DNA from: Liolophura sinensis
Lineage: Eukaryota; Mollusca; Polyplacophora; Chitonida; Chitonidae
DNA length: 64,000 bases
Reading direction: 5' to 3'
NCBI RefSeq assembly: GCF_032854445.1
Contig: NC_088300.1
Coordinates: forward strand, 28,317,608 to 28,381,607
Of this stretch, positions 63,561-64,000 are shown one piece after another. The notes beneath the pieces were generated by a model. It did not search any database, was not told where the DNA came from, and saw only the letters and a list, made by a program, of their open reading frames with translations. Positions within the stretch are counted from its first letter, which is position 1, and each line of letters begins with the position of its first letter. The position numbers and the translations under genes were made by a program.

Positions 63561-64000
63561 TGCACTAACTAAACTCAAGGTTTCCATGAGCGATTTTCTC
63601 TGATTTGTTCGGTGACTTCCTATGCTGTAACCAGCACTGACTGTCGGAGATGTTAGCTTTGAGGTAATTTAGCGCGCTTCCTGATTGGCTAGAGATGATT
63701 CGGAAGGCGGGGCCGGTCATTCAAATTTATCCATTTTAATTTCTTACTTTATATACCTTCTTATTTCTTTTGCGGTCCGTGTTAACGTTTGTTTTAGATT
63801 AATCTTGTGATTATTTACCCAAAAACATCCACTGTGGTTGTCAGCTGGTATATATACGAATGACTGTTGTATCGCCTAGTTTTACATTATGATAACTGCA
63901 CACTCTATTTTGGTAGCTAAGAGATTTCTAAGAATTCCTCATTTCTAAGAATTCCTCACCATTTAGTATGATTTCTCTTATATCTGGACTTCTTCTTGCT
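63561..64000. other. Intergenic to window end; one 17-bp tandem duplication
   Basis: ATTTCTAAGAATTCCTC occurs twice in tandem without mismatch at 63924-63940 and 63941-63957. Otherwise nothing was recognised. Confidence 0.6.

Overview
The window looks like a gene-poor, AT-rich stretch of an animal nuclear genome, most likely a mollusc or another lophotrochozoan. The evidence is: no prokaryotic gene packing; long perfect (AT)n and (GTAT)n microsatellites; many tRNA-derived SINE copies whose 3' end reads like ATTCTTGAGTACGGCG followed by AAAACACCAATCAAATAAAT, a tail I associate with molluscan/lophotrochozoan SINEs; miniature inverted-repeat transposons; and one intronless coding region for a typical metazoan LRR-Ig membrane protein. 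The species assignment is inference.

Only one protein gene is certain. At 55982-57466 on the minus strand is a complete 494-residue type I membrane protein with a signal peptide, LRR N-cap, about six leucine-rich repeats, LRR C-cap, one I-set Ig domain, a membrane segment and a short cytoplasmic tail with a His run and tyrosines. This is the architecture of kekkon/AMIGO/LRRC4-type adhesion and neuronal receptors. Its probable 3' UTR lies at about 54315-55981. A candidate 3' splice site and a CTCF-like site lie just upstream of the ATG.

The most unusual content is a diverged repeat family that I do not recognise. One part is a roughly 450-500 bp upstream module (landmarks GTGTCAAGGATA, ATATGAACAGTTGCAATC, CACGATTTG.ATA, CATCATTGAAAACTG). 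In the better copies it leads into a short reading frame that looks like a small secreted protein: a hydrophobic leader, then FGN..CDY, G-T-P-F, a W-Y core and V-G-x-D-A. Coding copies are at 22.5 and 27.6 kb. Broken copies are at 17.5-17.9, 20.1-20.5 and 63.3-63.45 kb. Module-only pieces are at 19.3, 58.4-59.0 and 62.0-62.4 kb. The left group is mostly on the minus strand and the right group on the plus strand. It is either a decaying dispersed gene family with a conserved promoter, or a mobile element carrying a small secreted ORF.

Layout: 1-7.1 kb nothing recognised; 7.1-7.5 kb 43-bp minisatellite; 10.9-11.6 kb short tandem repeats with a SINE; 12.9-13.2 kb MITE; 14.6-15.1 kb 24-bp minisatellite and (AT)50; 17.4-28.5 kb secreted-frame family mixed with SINEs and two MITEs; 28.5-39.3 kb nothing recognised; 39.3-41.6 kb SINEs and microsatellites; 41.6-54.3 kb nothing recognised; 54.3-57.7 kb the LRR-Ig gene; 58.3-64 kb repeat modules, SINEs, tandem duplications and an inverted repeat. 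No rRNA, functional tRNA, known microRNA or CRISPR was found. All comparisons were made by eye, so repeat boundaries are approximate.
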